A DNA stretch of 64,000 nt from Blakeslea trispora (lineage: Eukaryota; Mucoromycota; Mucoromycetes; Mucorales; Choanephoraceae), in assembly GCA_025331445.1 (NCBI GenBank), contig JAIWNE010000075.1:1-64000 (forward strand). The letters are read 5' to 3'. The notes below the pieces were generated by a model. The model worked only from the letters and a program-made list of their open reading frames with translations, made no database searches and was not told where the DNA came from. Shown here piece after piece: positions 24,553-35,921 of this stretch (the first letter of the stretch is position 1; each line of letters opens with the position of its first letter). The position numbers were made by a program, and so were the translations under genes.

Positions 24553-25584
24553 ATGTTGCGTCGAATCACAAGCTTACCATTGACATCATTCAATAGAACA
24601 CAAACACTTTATAAGCCTCTATTTGTCTTGCAACAACAACGTTTTGCTGTAAGTAAGTCAGAAAGTGATCAAGAACCAACCTAACGATCCTCAGGGACAC
24701 AACAAATGGAGTAAAGTCAAGCATACAAAAGGTGCAAAAGATGCAAAGAAGAGTATCATGTTTTCTAAAATAGCATTGGAAATCGTAAATGCTGCTCGAG
24801 GTAAAGAAAAAAGACAACTTTGTTTAAGGGAAACATGGATTGACTGTTTTCCAAGTGGGAGGTACAGATCCAGCTGTCAACAATAAATTACAGGCTATTT
24901 TAAACAGAGCCAAGGCATCCAATATGCCTAAAGATAATATTGAAAATGCATTGAAAAAGGCAGGCGATAAAAACAAGGATGATCTTGAAGATGTCTTGTA
25001 TGAATGTGTGGGTCCTGGTGGTATTGCCTTGATTGTGTAATGATTTCTTAAATAGTTGAAATATCCAAAACACTCATTTTTTTTGTGTGTGATAGTGAAG
25101 CATTAACTGACAAGAAATCACGTACAGTCAAAGAAGTGAAAGAAGTCCTCAACAAGACTGGGTAAAGAGTTAAAATCAAAAAGAGAATCTATAGACTGAT
25201 GCTTCCAAGTATAGTGGTTCAGTGACTTCAGTAGGTTATTTGTTTGACAAGAAGGGTAAAGTTGTCTTTTCGGTAGGTGAATCGGGTCATTCGTTTGAGC
25301 AGATCATGGACAATGCCATTGATTGTGGTGCTGAAGATATTGAAGAAGATCCCGAAGAGAACCTGGTTCAGGTCATCTGTGACTTTTCTGAATTAAACAA
25401 TGTATCCAAGGCCTTGATGGATCATCAATATGAAGTACAACAGATTGAAGCCACTTATGTCCCTCTTAGTTCTGTAGAGGTACAGGACAGAGAGACTGTA
25501 GAATTGGTAGAGAAATGCCTAGATGATATGGAGAATCTGAATGATGTAGTTAAAATTCATAGTAATGCTGTTATTCAGTCATAA
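24553..25584 (+). CDS. TACO1: TACO1/YebC-family mitochondrial translational activator
   Basis: Exons 24553-24648, 24695-24800, 24856-25036, 25096-25161, 25215-25584; 272 residues. A basic, hydroxylated N-terminus ([13 protein letters not shown]) is typical of a mitochondrial presequence, followed by the YebC signature [16 protein letters not shown], then [36 protein letters not shown] and [15 protein letters not shown]. Members relieve ribosome stalling or activate mitochondrial mRNA translation (COX1 in mammals). It converges with IRE1, 68 bp between stop codons. Confidence 0.95.
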
Positions 25585-25652
25585 TAATAATAAAAAGTGA
25601 TGTATGTAAATATATATATAGACAGATGATAATGCAAAAATAGATAAAAGTT

Positions 25653-28600
25653 TTAAAAGTATTGCTTGAGAGATCCTTCCTTTTTCAAATAAGGATTACT
25701 GGCAATAACATAATAGGTATGTAAAAGTAAATGTGGGAATCGTGCAGTGAAATAATACAAGAATTGATTCGGTGGTTCACCATAGATCTTCTTGACTGGC
25801 TCAGGTAAATCTTGCCAATGATGTTTCTATAGAGAATCAATACTTGTCCTGTTGTTTAGTTTTGAGGGATTTACCTTGTTTCGTAAAGCGCGTAATAAGT
25901 CGCGCACTCTTTTACCATCATATTTTCGAAATTTACCTAAATCATTGGATACAATACGATCAATACGCTTATACCAATCAACACCTATCACCTTGGACGC
26001 ATCCGATTCCAATTGCTGTAAGAGACCAGAAGGTGGATCACGCTCCTCTATTTCAAAACGATCAGAAGCATCTTGCAAAAAGGCAAGTCGCTTAGAAGTA
26101 GACCAAAAGAAAGGATGGGATAAAATCGTGTCCGCATTAGGTCTAGATAAAACATGAGATTGACATGGACAGAAAGTTATGTGTGTTTTTTACCTTGATT
26201 TAGGATCAGCCGAGATCATCCTTTCAACCAGATCCTTGGCTTCCACACCATCTTCACCCATCGAATCCAACTTGACCAAATCAAAGAACCCGTTCAGAAT
26301 ATTACTTTCACGTCCAAATCGATTACCAAACGGATGATCTCCACCACTAAGCACATAATAAAATACACAGCCAGCTGAAAAGATATCAATCGCTCGTGTG
26401 GCCTTGACACGACCTACCATCGTGTTGGGATCAAAATGAGAATCACGCGTACTGCTCAGACTGGTATCTGAAGAGGTCGCAGCCAAGACACCTGCCAACA
26501 ACTCGGGTGCTCTCCAGCCAGAGGTACCGGCAGGTGAGGCAGCCGTATAATTAAAACTACTCTGTTCTCCATCTAGTTTTTTGCAGAGACCAAAATCAGA
26601 GATAAGCACACGCATCTGAGGTGCATCCTTGACGAATCGATTCTTGCTAGGGGCCAACAAGATATTATGTGGCTTGATGTCACGATGGACAATCTTGAGT
26701 GAATGAAGGTATTGAAGGCCACAGATGAACTGAGAGAGCATGTCGGCTGGATTCATGGCATCACAGAGTTGCATCTGAGAGAGCGAGAGGGTGCGTTCCA
26801 TATAGTCATTGAGCGAACCAAAACAGAGCTCGAGTGCAATGTACAGGAATCGATCGGATTCTTCCTTGTAGAAATAACGGACGACATTGGGATGGTCATC
26901 GCTCTCCTGGAGCAATTTGACTTCCTTGAGCGCTACATCGTAAAAGTCCAACAAGAGACGCTTCACGGCCACGGCTCGTCCGTCAAATTCGCCCTTGTAG
27001 ACGACTGTACCGTGGCTGCCGTAACCCAAGACATCATCCGATATCTCAAGGACGCGCGATTTGGATTGTTGAAAGTTCTCGAGATCCAATCCCGTCGAAG
27101 ATGGCTTTTGAATGACCATCTCTTGTTGACTTTTCAACAGCCTCTTTTCTTCTTCTTCTTCAAGCTCTTGTCTCTCACGTTCTTGTCTTTCGCGTTCTTG
27201 TCTTTTGCGTTCTTCTTCCTTCTCACGTTCTTGCCTTTCGCGTTCCTCCTTTAATCGCTGCTCCACAATGGCCAAGACGGCTGCTGCTGTCTCTGCTTCC
27301 CTTTCTTTCTTGAGCTCGATCGAATCAGCACGTTCACGACTATGTTCGGCTTTAGCAGCAATACGAGCCTTTGATTTCTTGGCCTTGGCTCGTTTCTTCA
27401 ACATCTGTTTCCAACGAGGCAGAATTTTGACCTGATAAAATGTCTGGACTCGATCACGATAGACATAGACAATCACAGACGATACCAACACATAACTTTT
27501 CCAAAACTTACCAAACCCATCATGAAAGAAACCACTCTTGGTATCGTCAAAGTCCTTTGGATCTTCCAGATAGGTATAATGAGGGAGTGAAGACATGGTG
27601 GTGCCTGGTGCACCTGTGGCAGATGAAGTAGGTGTGGAGGGAGGCAAATAGAGTTTAGATTGATGGTACAATGGGTGATCGTCTACATCGTCCATCACAG
27701 ACTGAACGACATGCTGTCCGACCATACAGTCGATATGGTATTCGCATCCATGGCAGCACATCTCATGTGGTTTCTGAGTCCATTCAAAGGTACGATTGGC
27801 ACTATCTTGGCCTGGTGTCCCGTCAATCAACGGACTGGTATCCCCTGGGCGTCTACCGGTATACATGGAGGCCCATTGAGAGATCTGAACAAGAGGATAG
27901 TTTTTGGTAGACAGGGCAAACAGACTGCCTTCATGTACACCCACATAGGCCGTGGGGATATCGTGTTGTCGAAAGATCATGCCGATGGTGCCCTTGGAGA
28001 GAGAAGGAGGAGGATCTTGTCTGGTCAAGGCAAAACTAAAGTCTTCTCGGCGATAGACATCAAATACACTCACGACTGGATAAGGTAGATCTCTTGTCCA
28101 CATGAGGTTGCCGTCTTGAAGGTTGATGCCTGTGACGGCTCGAGTGGCATCTGGTGCAATATAGATATCGGTAGGAACCGTACTTGAAGGTAAATCCCAG
28201 TCTAGTTTGTTTGGAATATATTCACTGTAAGTAACGTTCCACAGTTTTTTATAGTGTTCGTCATAGATGGCTACTTTGTATTCTAAAATAAAAATCAAGT
28301 AAGTGGATCCATTCTTGTCTGCTTATTCCTACAAGTACCATTTCTTCCGAGAAAGATAGTTCGGGTCGTATATTGGGATTGACTTGAGGCCATTCTGTAT
28401 TGATTATCTACTTTGTTTAGATCGATTTGTTGTAATATCTTGCCATTACTAGGATCGATTTCAATCATCAAGGTACTCTTTCTACCAATATAAGTCATGC
28501 CATCGGGTGTTCGAAAAGGTGAATTATCTACCATCTCCTTGATTGAAAACGGTAATTTCTCCAGTGGTCTGCCATCGGCATAAAGATAGAGTATGCCTCC

Positions 28601-29155
28601 ATCTTGAGGCTCAATGATATAATACATATCCAGATCATCTACTTCTTCAGAATCTTCCCAAGGCTGTTGTTCTTCCAAGTCATAACTATCCATACCGGTA
28701 GCTAAGGTATCGTCAAAGGTGTCTATAAACAATTGACTGGTATCATCTTCACTCTCGTCTTCGCTTTCTTCTTGTGGCATGTTGGGTTCCGATTTGTATA
28801 GTTTGTGTGTCTGAAACTGTGAATTGGATCTGATAAGCGAGCTATTGGGTCCACCTTTTAGTGTCCAGTAGATTTCGCCATGGAATCGATTGATGCCTCG
28901 AATAGAGCCATCCAAGGTGGAAATAAGTGTGAGGTTGGTTGGTATCAGGTTGCTTGTGGGAGCAGGTGTTGTCTTTTCTGGATCTTCTTCTATTAGCATC
29001 GTACGCTTTTGTTGATATAATGTCATGTCTTTTGGAAAAGAAGGCTTGCTTTCAACGCAATAAATTGCTAATAGTGATAGCAAAATAAGCAATGAAAAGG
29101 GTAGCCACTTGAATATGTTCATAGGGCTTCTAAACGACCGAACCATTAACACCAT
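25653..29155 (-). CDS. IRE1: IRE1 ER-stress sensor kinase/endoribonuclease
   Basis: Transmembrane sensor of unfolded protein in the ER that splices HAC1/XBP1-type mRNA. Exons 29155-28339, 28282-26194, 26142-25875, 25826-25653; 1115 residues. N-terminal signal anchor (about 14-34), luminal beta-propeller-like region with TLDGSIRGINRFHGEIYW, a membrane segment at about 532-548, a charged coiled-coil linker (about 595-655), then kinase with Lys713, HRD Asp807, DFG Asp835. The C-terminal RNase (KEN) domain keeps the catalytic set Tyr (KYDGK), Arg and Asn (LRNK) and His (HH), with FTARFPHLL. The last intron falls exactly between LRNK and KHH, inside the RNase active site. An acidic stretch (EESEDESEDDTS) in the luminal part is unusual. 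Confidence 0.95.
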
Positions 29156-29949
29156 TTAAAAGAGAGGCAGAAAAGAATACTTTACTGTCTTGTAAAAAAA
29201 AAAAAAGTTTTTTCTTGGTGTAAAAAAAAAAAAAAAAAATTAAGAGAAAAAAGGAAGTAGTAACAGTGAGAATGGTAAAAACATTATCACTTGAAAATTG
29301 AATGTCCATTACTAAAAATAGAGTTTAAGGTTTTGCGCACTCGCCATACACTGACATCAGTCTATCTCAGCCAATAAAAAGGGAATTGTTTTCATGCTCT
29401 ATTTCTCTCTCAAAAAAAGAAAGCTTCAGCTAGGCTTGACTCTACTGTTGAGTGCCTTCCCCCCCCCCTTTTTTTTTAATAAACTAGAAAAGGCCGTTAC
29501 TGTGATTTGTGTGATGGCATATTGAATGACAGATGTCTTGCCCTCTTTTCTTTTGTCAGGTTCAAGCATCAAAAGAATTCAAACCTCAAAAAATATGTTA
29601 GTTTAATTATCTTGACACAAACAACAAGAATGCTATTAAGAGAATGAAAGCGTCTGCTACAGGAGACAGAAATGGGTGGAAGATAAAGAAAAAAAGAACT
29701 CATGTCAACAGCAAGACGCTTCTATTAAAAAGCGGTGAACTGAGGGAAGCTCTTTTTTTTTTCAATGAATCTTTGAGACGAACTAAAGAAGCTTATTTCG
29801 AGCATAAAATATCTTTATGAAAGAGAATAATGACTTTTTACATTGTTTTGATTTCTTTTCTACCATGTTTGTTGATATGTCAGAGTTTATTCCTTTCCTT
29901 TTCTGACCAAGAAATACAAGGCGTATATTAATGTAGGAGCTGTGTAGTA
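29156..29949. other. IRE1 upstream region, no gene
   Basis: Poly-A/T runs at 29193-29205 and 29223-29240, a 10-C run at 29459-29468. No coding signal. Confidence 0.4.
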
Positions 29950-30899
29950 GTGTTGATGCAATCAAATATATATAAAAGAGCCCTGATCGTACTACTACAC
30001 AATTTAAGAAATAACAAGATACCTTACAAGCAAATACATTGGCCCCCCTTCACTGAAACTGTATGGCGTCTTTTTTTTTTGGAAGCTTCATTAGCAAGAT
30101 CATTAGGAATTTGTCTAACCCTCAAGAAACTCAAGCTTACAGAAGATAGGCGCCTATCAGGTATTGGTCCTATTGAATAAACATTTTCTTCAATGGATTG
30201 ATCACTTGTTCTTACAACTCTTGAACTAAATGGAAAGATGTCCTTGCTGCAATACATTCCACATTGTCCCTCACTTCCTGAGTTTGTTGACTCTATCTTT
30301 GAAGAGGCTATGGATCAACCATTGGATCCTTTTGTACAATAAAGGGCTATTATGACATTGTAGATGAGATCAATTGATATGTATTAGATCAAGTGCCTGA
30401 GGCTTTTGTTGTTTTCTGTTGATCCGTTTCATACAAGAAAGATTCCATTGGGAACTGAAGGAACTGTCAAATGTTAGCTAAATCATCTTCAGAGTCTGAA
30501 TCCTTCTGAACTTTTTTTCCTTTTGTGCTTGAATTGAAAATTAGAATGCCCTGTCATGATATCAAGAAGTACTAATGCTGAAAAAAACGGATGCAATGGT
30601 ACTCAAGTAACTCTACTAAGCGTTGGTGAATATCTTATTAAGGTGAGACTTACCAGGAGTTTGATGATCATGTTGAAATAATTCCACAATTTACCCTTTT
30701 CTACCCTTGAAAATGAGTACCCCATTCATCTCAACAAGGAAGCAGCTTCCTGTAAGTCCTTCCTTCGTAATTGCTATGAACAATTCACCAAGAGAACACC
30801 TAAATATTATCATAATAGACCTTCGTTCACCTGTTCTCAGGTATGGTTAGCTATAGGTTGCTTCATCAAGAATAACGTCTGTATCTGGTCTTTCTGATT
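29950..30899 (+). pseudogene. Possible decayed coding region, frame 1, several stops
   Basis: Reading one plus-strand frame throughout gives protein-like blocks separated by stop codons but with no frame change: WPPFTETVWRLFFLEASLA (about 30040), QYIPHCPSLPEFVDSIFEEA (30250-30310), STNAEKNGCNGTQVTLLSVG (30568-30630), NLPFSTLENEYPIHLNKEAA (30690-30750) and RPSFTCSQVWLAIGCFI (30818-30870). About six or seven stops interrupt it. I recognise no family; a lost gene or transposon frame is possible, as is chance. Confidence 0.3.
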
Positions 30900-33226
30900 T
30901 ACTTATCAAAAAACGGTTGTGAATTCAACCGAGACTGAAAACATAGTTTATCCTCAAATCTTACTTTTGTTAAAACACATTCAGCCTTTTTTTTTTCAAT
31001 TATCCAGATAGGAATTTCTAATAAAAACATAGTTCATTTTCAACAGTCTTACAATATGACTGATGCTTCAAATGATATAGGAGGGAGGTTTTGCCAGAGG
31101 TGACGACGACGACCGCTAAGCGAGTAGGACGACTAGATTCAAGCATACCGGGGCATGATGTTTGTGTCGATACAGACATTGAAAACATAGTTACTGCTGT
31201 CCTTTTCATGCAACAGCGAGAACTTTTGAATAGTTCATACGCCAATTGAGATCTCTCACATGAATAGACTAACGCCAAATAACTTTGCTGAAGATATAGA
31301 CCAGTGCTTAATAAGTGAAGAGTAAATAACAAGTAGAATGAACACAAATCAATCAAATGTCATACAATCATTTCCCTTTATTACATGGTATGATGGGCTT
31401 TCGTAAGCATTGAGTTGGCTGTTATGTGAATCACTAGATGCGTATGATTTAACAGAGTCAACATTACACATAGTATCATTGAGTGCGATAACAAGACGTT
31501 GTCTGGCCTCCTATAGTCGGTTACTAAGAAGATGGAGATACAAATAAATAAAAAAAGCTGCATAAATTCAACAGAGTAACGCAAACTCAAGCATAATAAA
31601 ACTCGTCATCTTTGACATGAATTGAAACAGACAAATGACTCAAGAGACCCTTTCTTAAAAAAGAAAATAAAGCTAGTTAGGGAAGTGGAGGTAAATAAGA
31701 GAACAGATCGCCATGTATGCTTTCGACCACGCTCATCAGTTTGTTAGCTAGCAAAACCAAATCCTGATCACCCTCATGACGATCTCTTCAGCTAGCAAAT
31801 GTTTGTGTGCTGTAGGCAAGGCTTTTCTTGTTTGTCACAATGCATAGATGTATGAAGGATTTGTTTTTTCTTGTCACACAAGTGCATCGTGTTCCTGAAT
31901 GACCATAATGCAAAACATTAGGCAATGGCCCACACGTATTGCCTTATAGTTACTGCAATTGTCGATTGCGTAGTTGAATTGTTAAAGATGCACACGAGCA
32001 ATAGTAGCCAGAAACTAGTTGCGTCCAAACTCATGGCCACATGCGAGATTCTTCTGACATGTGAGTTGCAATGGAAAATTAAAAAAAAAAAAAGGTACAG
32101 CTATTTTTTTTTTACCATTCATTGGTTTCGATTTTTTTCGAAACAATGCAAGTAACAACAGATACTCTCAGCAGAATCATAGCCTGCTGTACGCTACACC
32201 CTTCCTTTACTTTTTGCATCCTTCTTCTAAAACCAAAATAGCCAGGTACTTATCCTCACCATTTCCCAACTACAAGCCATATTCATGCATAGGATTGTTC
32301 CTTGCTACACGCACAAAAACATCTACAGATTACTTGAGCAATACAAAAACCAGTTTCAGAAACACTACAACCAAAGTTGTCCAAGTTAGTTTATCAATGT
32401 TGTCATTAAACTTCAAGTTATAAAAAAAGCAAATACAGAGCGAACACTTTCGCCTTCTTCTTTTTTTTTCCTCTTCTTTTCACTCGTCATCCTTAAGGTT
32501 ATGCTGCTTTTCACAAGCAATCAATTAAAACTTGAGCAGAGCAACTGTTTTTTTTTATAACAGCTTAGAGCATACCAATAAGCCTCTTGGAGTGAATCAT
32601 TTTTTTTGCTTAGGTTAAGAGTATAAAAGGGTTGGTTTAACTGTAGTCAATGCCTCTCATTCCATTAACTGTTTGCACTGTTCATTATCAGAGTATTCTT
32701 TGTCAATACATAGTCAACACATGCAATTCTTGGGTTATTTTTACTTTCATCTTTAAAGAGAAAAGTTCATTTAGCTGCTGAAAGTTTTATCGTAAATACA
32801 GCAATAATAGAGCACGACTCAAATGAGTGATCAAACGATAGAAAACAAGGCAATTCAGGTACTTTTTTTTCTGGCAACAGTACAAGTGAATAAACACTCT
32901 ATTTCTGGTGGTTTTGTTGACAGGGTCAGCAATGGCAGAATCAATCGGATTCCATCTTACAGCTCAGACTCAACAGCTCTCTATATTCGCGTTTTGCACC
33001 TGGGATCTCTCATTTAAATATCCCACTATAACAATACGTTTATTCTTATCTTGGTTTCAAACTTTTGTCTGGCTGACCGATTCATTTAAATTAGCATCTC
33101 AGAAACCAAAAAAATGATACTACATCATGACTTTTGAATCAAATGAAGTGAATGTCTTTTCCTCGTTCATCAAAAAGACTTCAGGAACCTTCCTCCATGA
33201 TTTCTATAAAAAAAGAGAAAAAACAA
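30900..33226. other. Gene-free region
   Basis: No supportable gene. A more GC-rich patch at 31080-31145 with repeated GACGAC stands out; its minus strand reads TSGKTSLLYHLKH, superficially P-loop-like, but without the rest of any GTPase. Several 'GAAAACATAGTT'-like words recur (30940, 31022, 31180). Confidence 0.35.
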
Positions 33227-33299
33227 CACCCAAAGCGGGAGTCGAACCCGCAATCTTTGGTTTAGGAGACCAATGCCTTATCCATTTGGCCATTTGGGC
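33227..33299 (-). tRNA. tRNA-Arg (anticodon CCT)
   Basis: 73-nt intronless cloverleaf on the minus strand. Acceptor stem GCCCAAA pairs with TTTGGGT (one G-U), anticodon stem TTGGT/ACCAA encloses the loop CTCCTAA with anticodon CCT (reads AGG), T-stem GCGGG/CCCGC with TTCGACT loop. Internal promoters are visible: A box TGGCCAAATGG and B box GGTTCGACTCC. T6 and T7 runs downstream (33225 towards 33205 on the plus strand as A runs) serve as the Pol III terminator. CCA is not encoded, as usual for eukaryotes. Confidence 0.95.
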
Positions 33300-33545
33300 A
33301 ACAACTGAAAAAAAATTTTTGGGTTTAACGTATCCCTCAATTCGGAAAAACGTTTAGCCAGCCAATCAAGTTGCTTTATTCTAGCTTAATTGAGGGTTTG
33401 TCCTGCCAAAGTTTTTTGCTCGTTTTTTTCTTGAAAGTTCCAACAAAACTTATGTCAAAAAGATGTTTGTATGATGCTTCTACTTGATTTGCAGCAATAC
33501 AAAGACGATCAGGTCAAAAGAAAATTGTTATTGTTATTGTTCAAT

Positions 33546-33640
33546 TGTGATATATTCACTAATTTATAACAATAATAAAGTCAATCAGACCAAAAGAAAG
33601 ATGTTTTATTCAGATATATGTTTTCTGTCTCTATTTATAC
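33546..33640 (+). repeat. Diverged direct repeat, left copy
   Basis: Shares TGTGATATATTCACTA, CAATCAGACCAAAAGAAAGA and a weaker following stretch (TTCTGTCTCTAT versus TTCTCTATCTCTA) with 41741-41835 in the same orientation. It lies about 250 bp upstream of the tRNA gene. Probably a remnant of a transposable element end. Confidence 0.5.
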
Positions 33641-34893
33641 TATGGGAAATACTGGTATGATAACTGAGTAACTTGAGCACAATGTATACATTGCCTGTAA
33701 CCTGGATACATTGTATCCAGTGTTTGTACCGTTTGAACGCAACAGCCTGAGAATTCCATATATAGAAATAGACTGGTCACAATAAGCCTAATCTGATCTT
33801 TACTTTATTTTATTGCTCTGAAAGAGGCCGTTGTATGCAACATCAATCAAGTAAAAAATTATATCAAAGAAATTGTGAGATAAAAAGTTAACCGTTTGTT
33901 GTATGTAATAATCTAATGCATTTATACTTGTGGTATTTCCCTAAGCATCCTATAGCCAAGTCGAATTAGATTACACCTATAATACTAAAACCTTCTAATA
34001 CAATGTTAACATCATATTGGAAGGTAGAAATCATATAAATGATTCTACGTATTTTATTGGTACTGAATTTAAATTACAAGAGATTGATTTTTATTATAAG
34101 CCTAATTTATCTGTTAAGTCAAGATTGTTGTATTCATACAGTACGGATCAAGTATTTAGCCACTTATGAATCCACAACCATTCTCTAATTCGACTTCAGC
34201 TTGTTTCATTTGACATTCAATTCGGATAAACCTTCATTCAAGGTCAGGACTGACATCTTGCCAATAATTTACCAGTTACTGGGTTTAAGGTACAGATGGC
34301 CAATCATTCTATTTTAGTAATTCTTCTTTACAAGACTGTCATCATTCATCTCTCATCCGATTCGTTGTTATTATCATAATCATCTACAAGCCTCTAGAAA
34401 AGTTTTACAATCTCAGTTGAAATATCATCTTCATGAAAAGTATAAATAGCACATCAATTTTGAAGTAAATAAAACATTATCTTTAGTGTTGTATCTATCA
34501 TACAACATGGCATAATTCATCGCATATGTACCAATAAAATAGCTGGATCAATGTAGCTGATGTAATCTACTCAGAATGTCAAGGGTTCAATCACTGACAT
34601 TCGATTACAAAATAAATCATGCAGATTTTGACATGGCTTCATTACACTGTCTTTGATTAAACGTAATAGCTAGTCAACTATTCTAATGCAAAGCCCAGTT
34701 ATTGTATCAAACCCTTATACTCGTACTTTCAATCTGACACAGATATTCTAGTATAAATAAGCTATTATTCTACACTCAATAAACAGTATCTTTTTGGCTA
34801 ATTTCAATCTACTATTGTATTTCTGTACACTGACAAATCATTTAGTCTGGTTAATTCCTTGGATTTATTTCATTGTGATTTATTGGATTATAA
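33641..34893. other. AT-rich region left of the retrotransposon
   Basis: No gene. Contains the 23-bp retrotransposon leader fragment at 34103-34125; otherwise featureless. Stop-rich in all frames. Confidence 0.4.
34103..34125 (-). repeat. Orphan fragment of the retrotransposon leader/LTR junction
   Basis: 23 bp identical to 41083-41105 (core TTATCTGTTAAGTCAAGAT), i.e. the leader next to the 5' LTR of the complete element, in the same orientation. Remnant of an older family copy. Confidence 0.55.
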
Positions 34894-34898
34894 CAAAG
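34894..34898. repeat. Candidate target-site duplication, left (CAAAG)
   Basis: Identical to 41243-41247 and directly abutting the left LTR; 5 bp is the usual size for Ty3/gypsy integration. Confidence 0.55.
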
Positions 34899-35037
34899 AT
34901 GAGTTAAACAAGATTAAGAGAGGGTTTTATTCAGTGTAGAATGAGATTGTCAATATAAATTGAGCTTGGTGACACAAAGTAGGATTGTGTCTTAAATAAA
35001 TGTCTTGATTTAATGATGCATCTAGCTTACGATACAT
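34899..35037 (-). repeat. 3' LTR (139 bp)
   Basis: Identical to 41104-41242; exact identity extends to 34896-35039 because of chance matches at the edges. Reads ATGTATCG...AACTCAT on the minus strand if the CAAAG duplication sets the border; TG...CA termini lie one base further in. The adjoining internal sequence GGTCCAGGGTGATG is purine-rich, as expected for a polypurine tract. Confidence 0.85.
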
Positions 35038-35921
35038 CATCACCCTGGACCACCTTAAAAACCGTTTAGTTAAGATTTGAATAACATTTAGATGGACCTT
35101 GATTGAGTGTTGGATTCTTGAAGTCAGATAAATCGCTCTTGAATAATATGTGAATGCTTATGCGAATTAGATAGTTGTTAAATTGTATGCTTTGTTCTTT
35201 GCATGTATGTACGTTGGAATTGCCCATTAAAAAAACTGTTGTGAACATTTAGAATCTATATACTGATTACGAAATAAATGATACAAAGTATTATTATACA
35301 TACTATATCTGGACATAGAGTCTAGAATAGAACTAGAGTAACTGTAATAGATCAATGTCTACTTCATCTATCTATCCTTTAGAGATCGATTCTAATATGA
35401 TGCTAACTTGAGAGACAAATTGGATCATATATCAAATAGACCAATTGGCTCTCGGGACTCAGGCCTTATCGATGTGGATAAACTATTGATATCAGCTATA
35501 CCGAATCAGAATTGATGTGACAATGAAAATGACAAGATGGTGCTAAAGAATTTATTAAAACAATTTTTTCTATCTTACCATCTCAGATCAGCTATGACCT
35601 GAGAGCTGAGTAGACTGAATATCTGAGACATGGTCAATGATATAGTGTTCCGTATCCTCGATATTAAAATAGATTCCCTGATCATCTCTAGATGATGGAA
35701 TCAGTTTATCCGACCTAAAAGATATAAATACCTAGATATTCCATAGCTATAAACGACATCTGATTTTTCTTTAACAAACCCATACGAGTTCTAAAGGATT
35801 TCTTTGTTTCTTCCATTACCTTCACAACAAAAACCATTTCATCAAAAACCTTTCGTGAGGAAAAAAGATGAAGCTGGGTAAAAAAGGTTCTCCGTACTGA
35901 TTGCGCTTAATTCACAGATGT
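35038..35921 (-). other. 884-nt non-coding 3' region of the retrotransposon
   Basis: Between the gag-pol stop and the 3' LTR. No frame of note on either strand. Unusually long for a chromovirus 3' UTR. Confidence 0.5.

Noticed and set aside
31060..31130. P-loop-like TSGKTSLLYHLKH on the minus strand
   Set aside because: Lacks the upstream glycine of a Walker A motif and every other GTPase motif.
33127..33357. 76-codon frame across the tRNA
   Set aside because: Its protein-like part (KAGVEPAIFGLGDQCL) is simply the antisense of tRNA-Arg.
34896..35039. LTR called as the full 144-bp exact repeat
   Set aside because: The outer 2-3 bases on each side match by chance; CAAAG duplication places the borders at 34899 and 35037.
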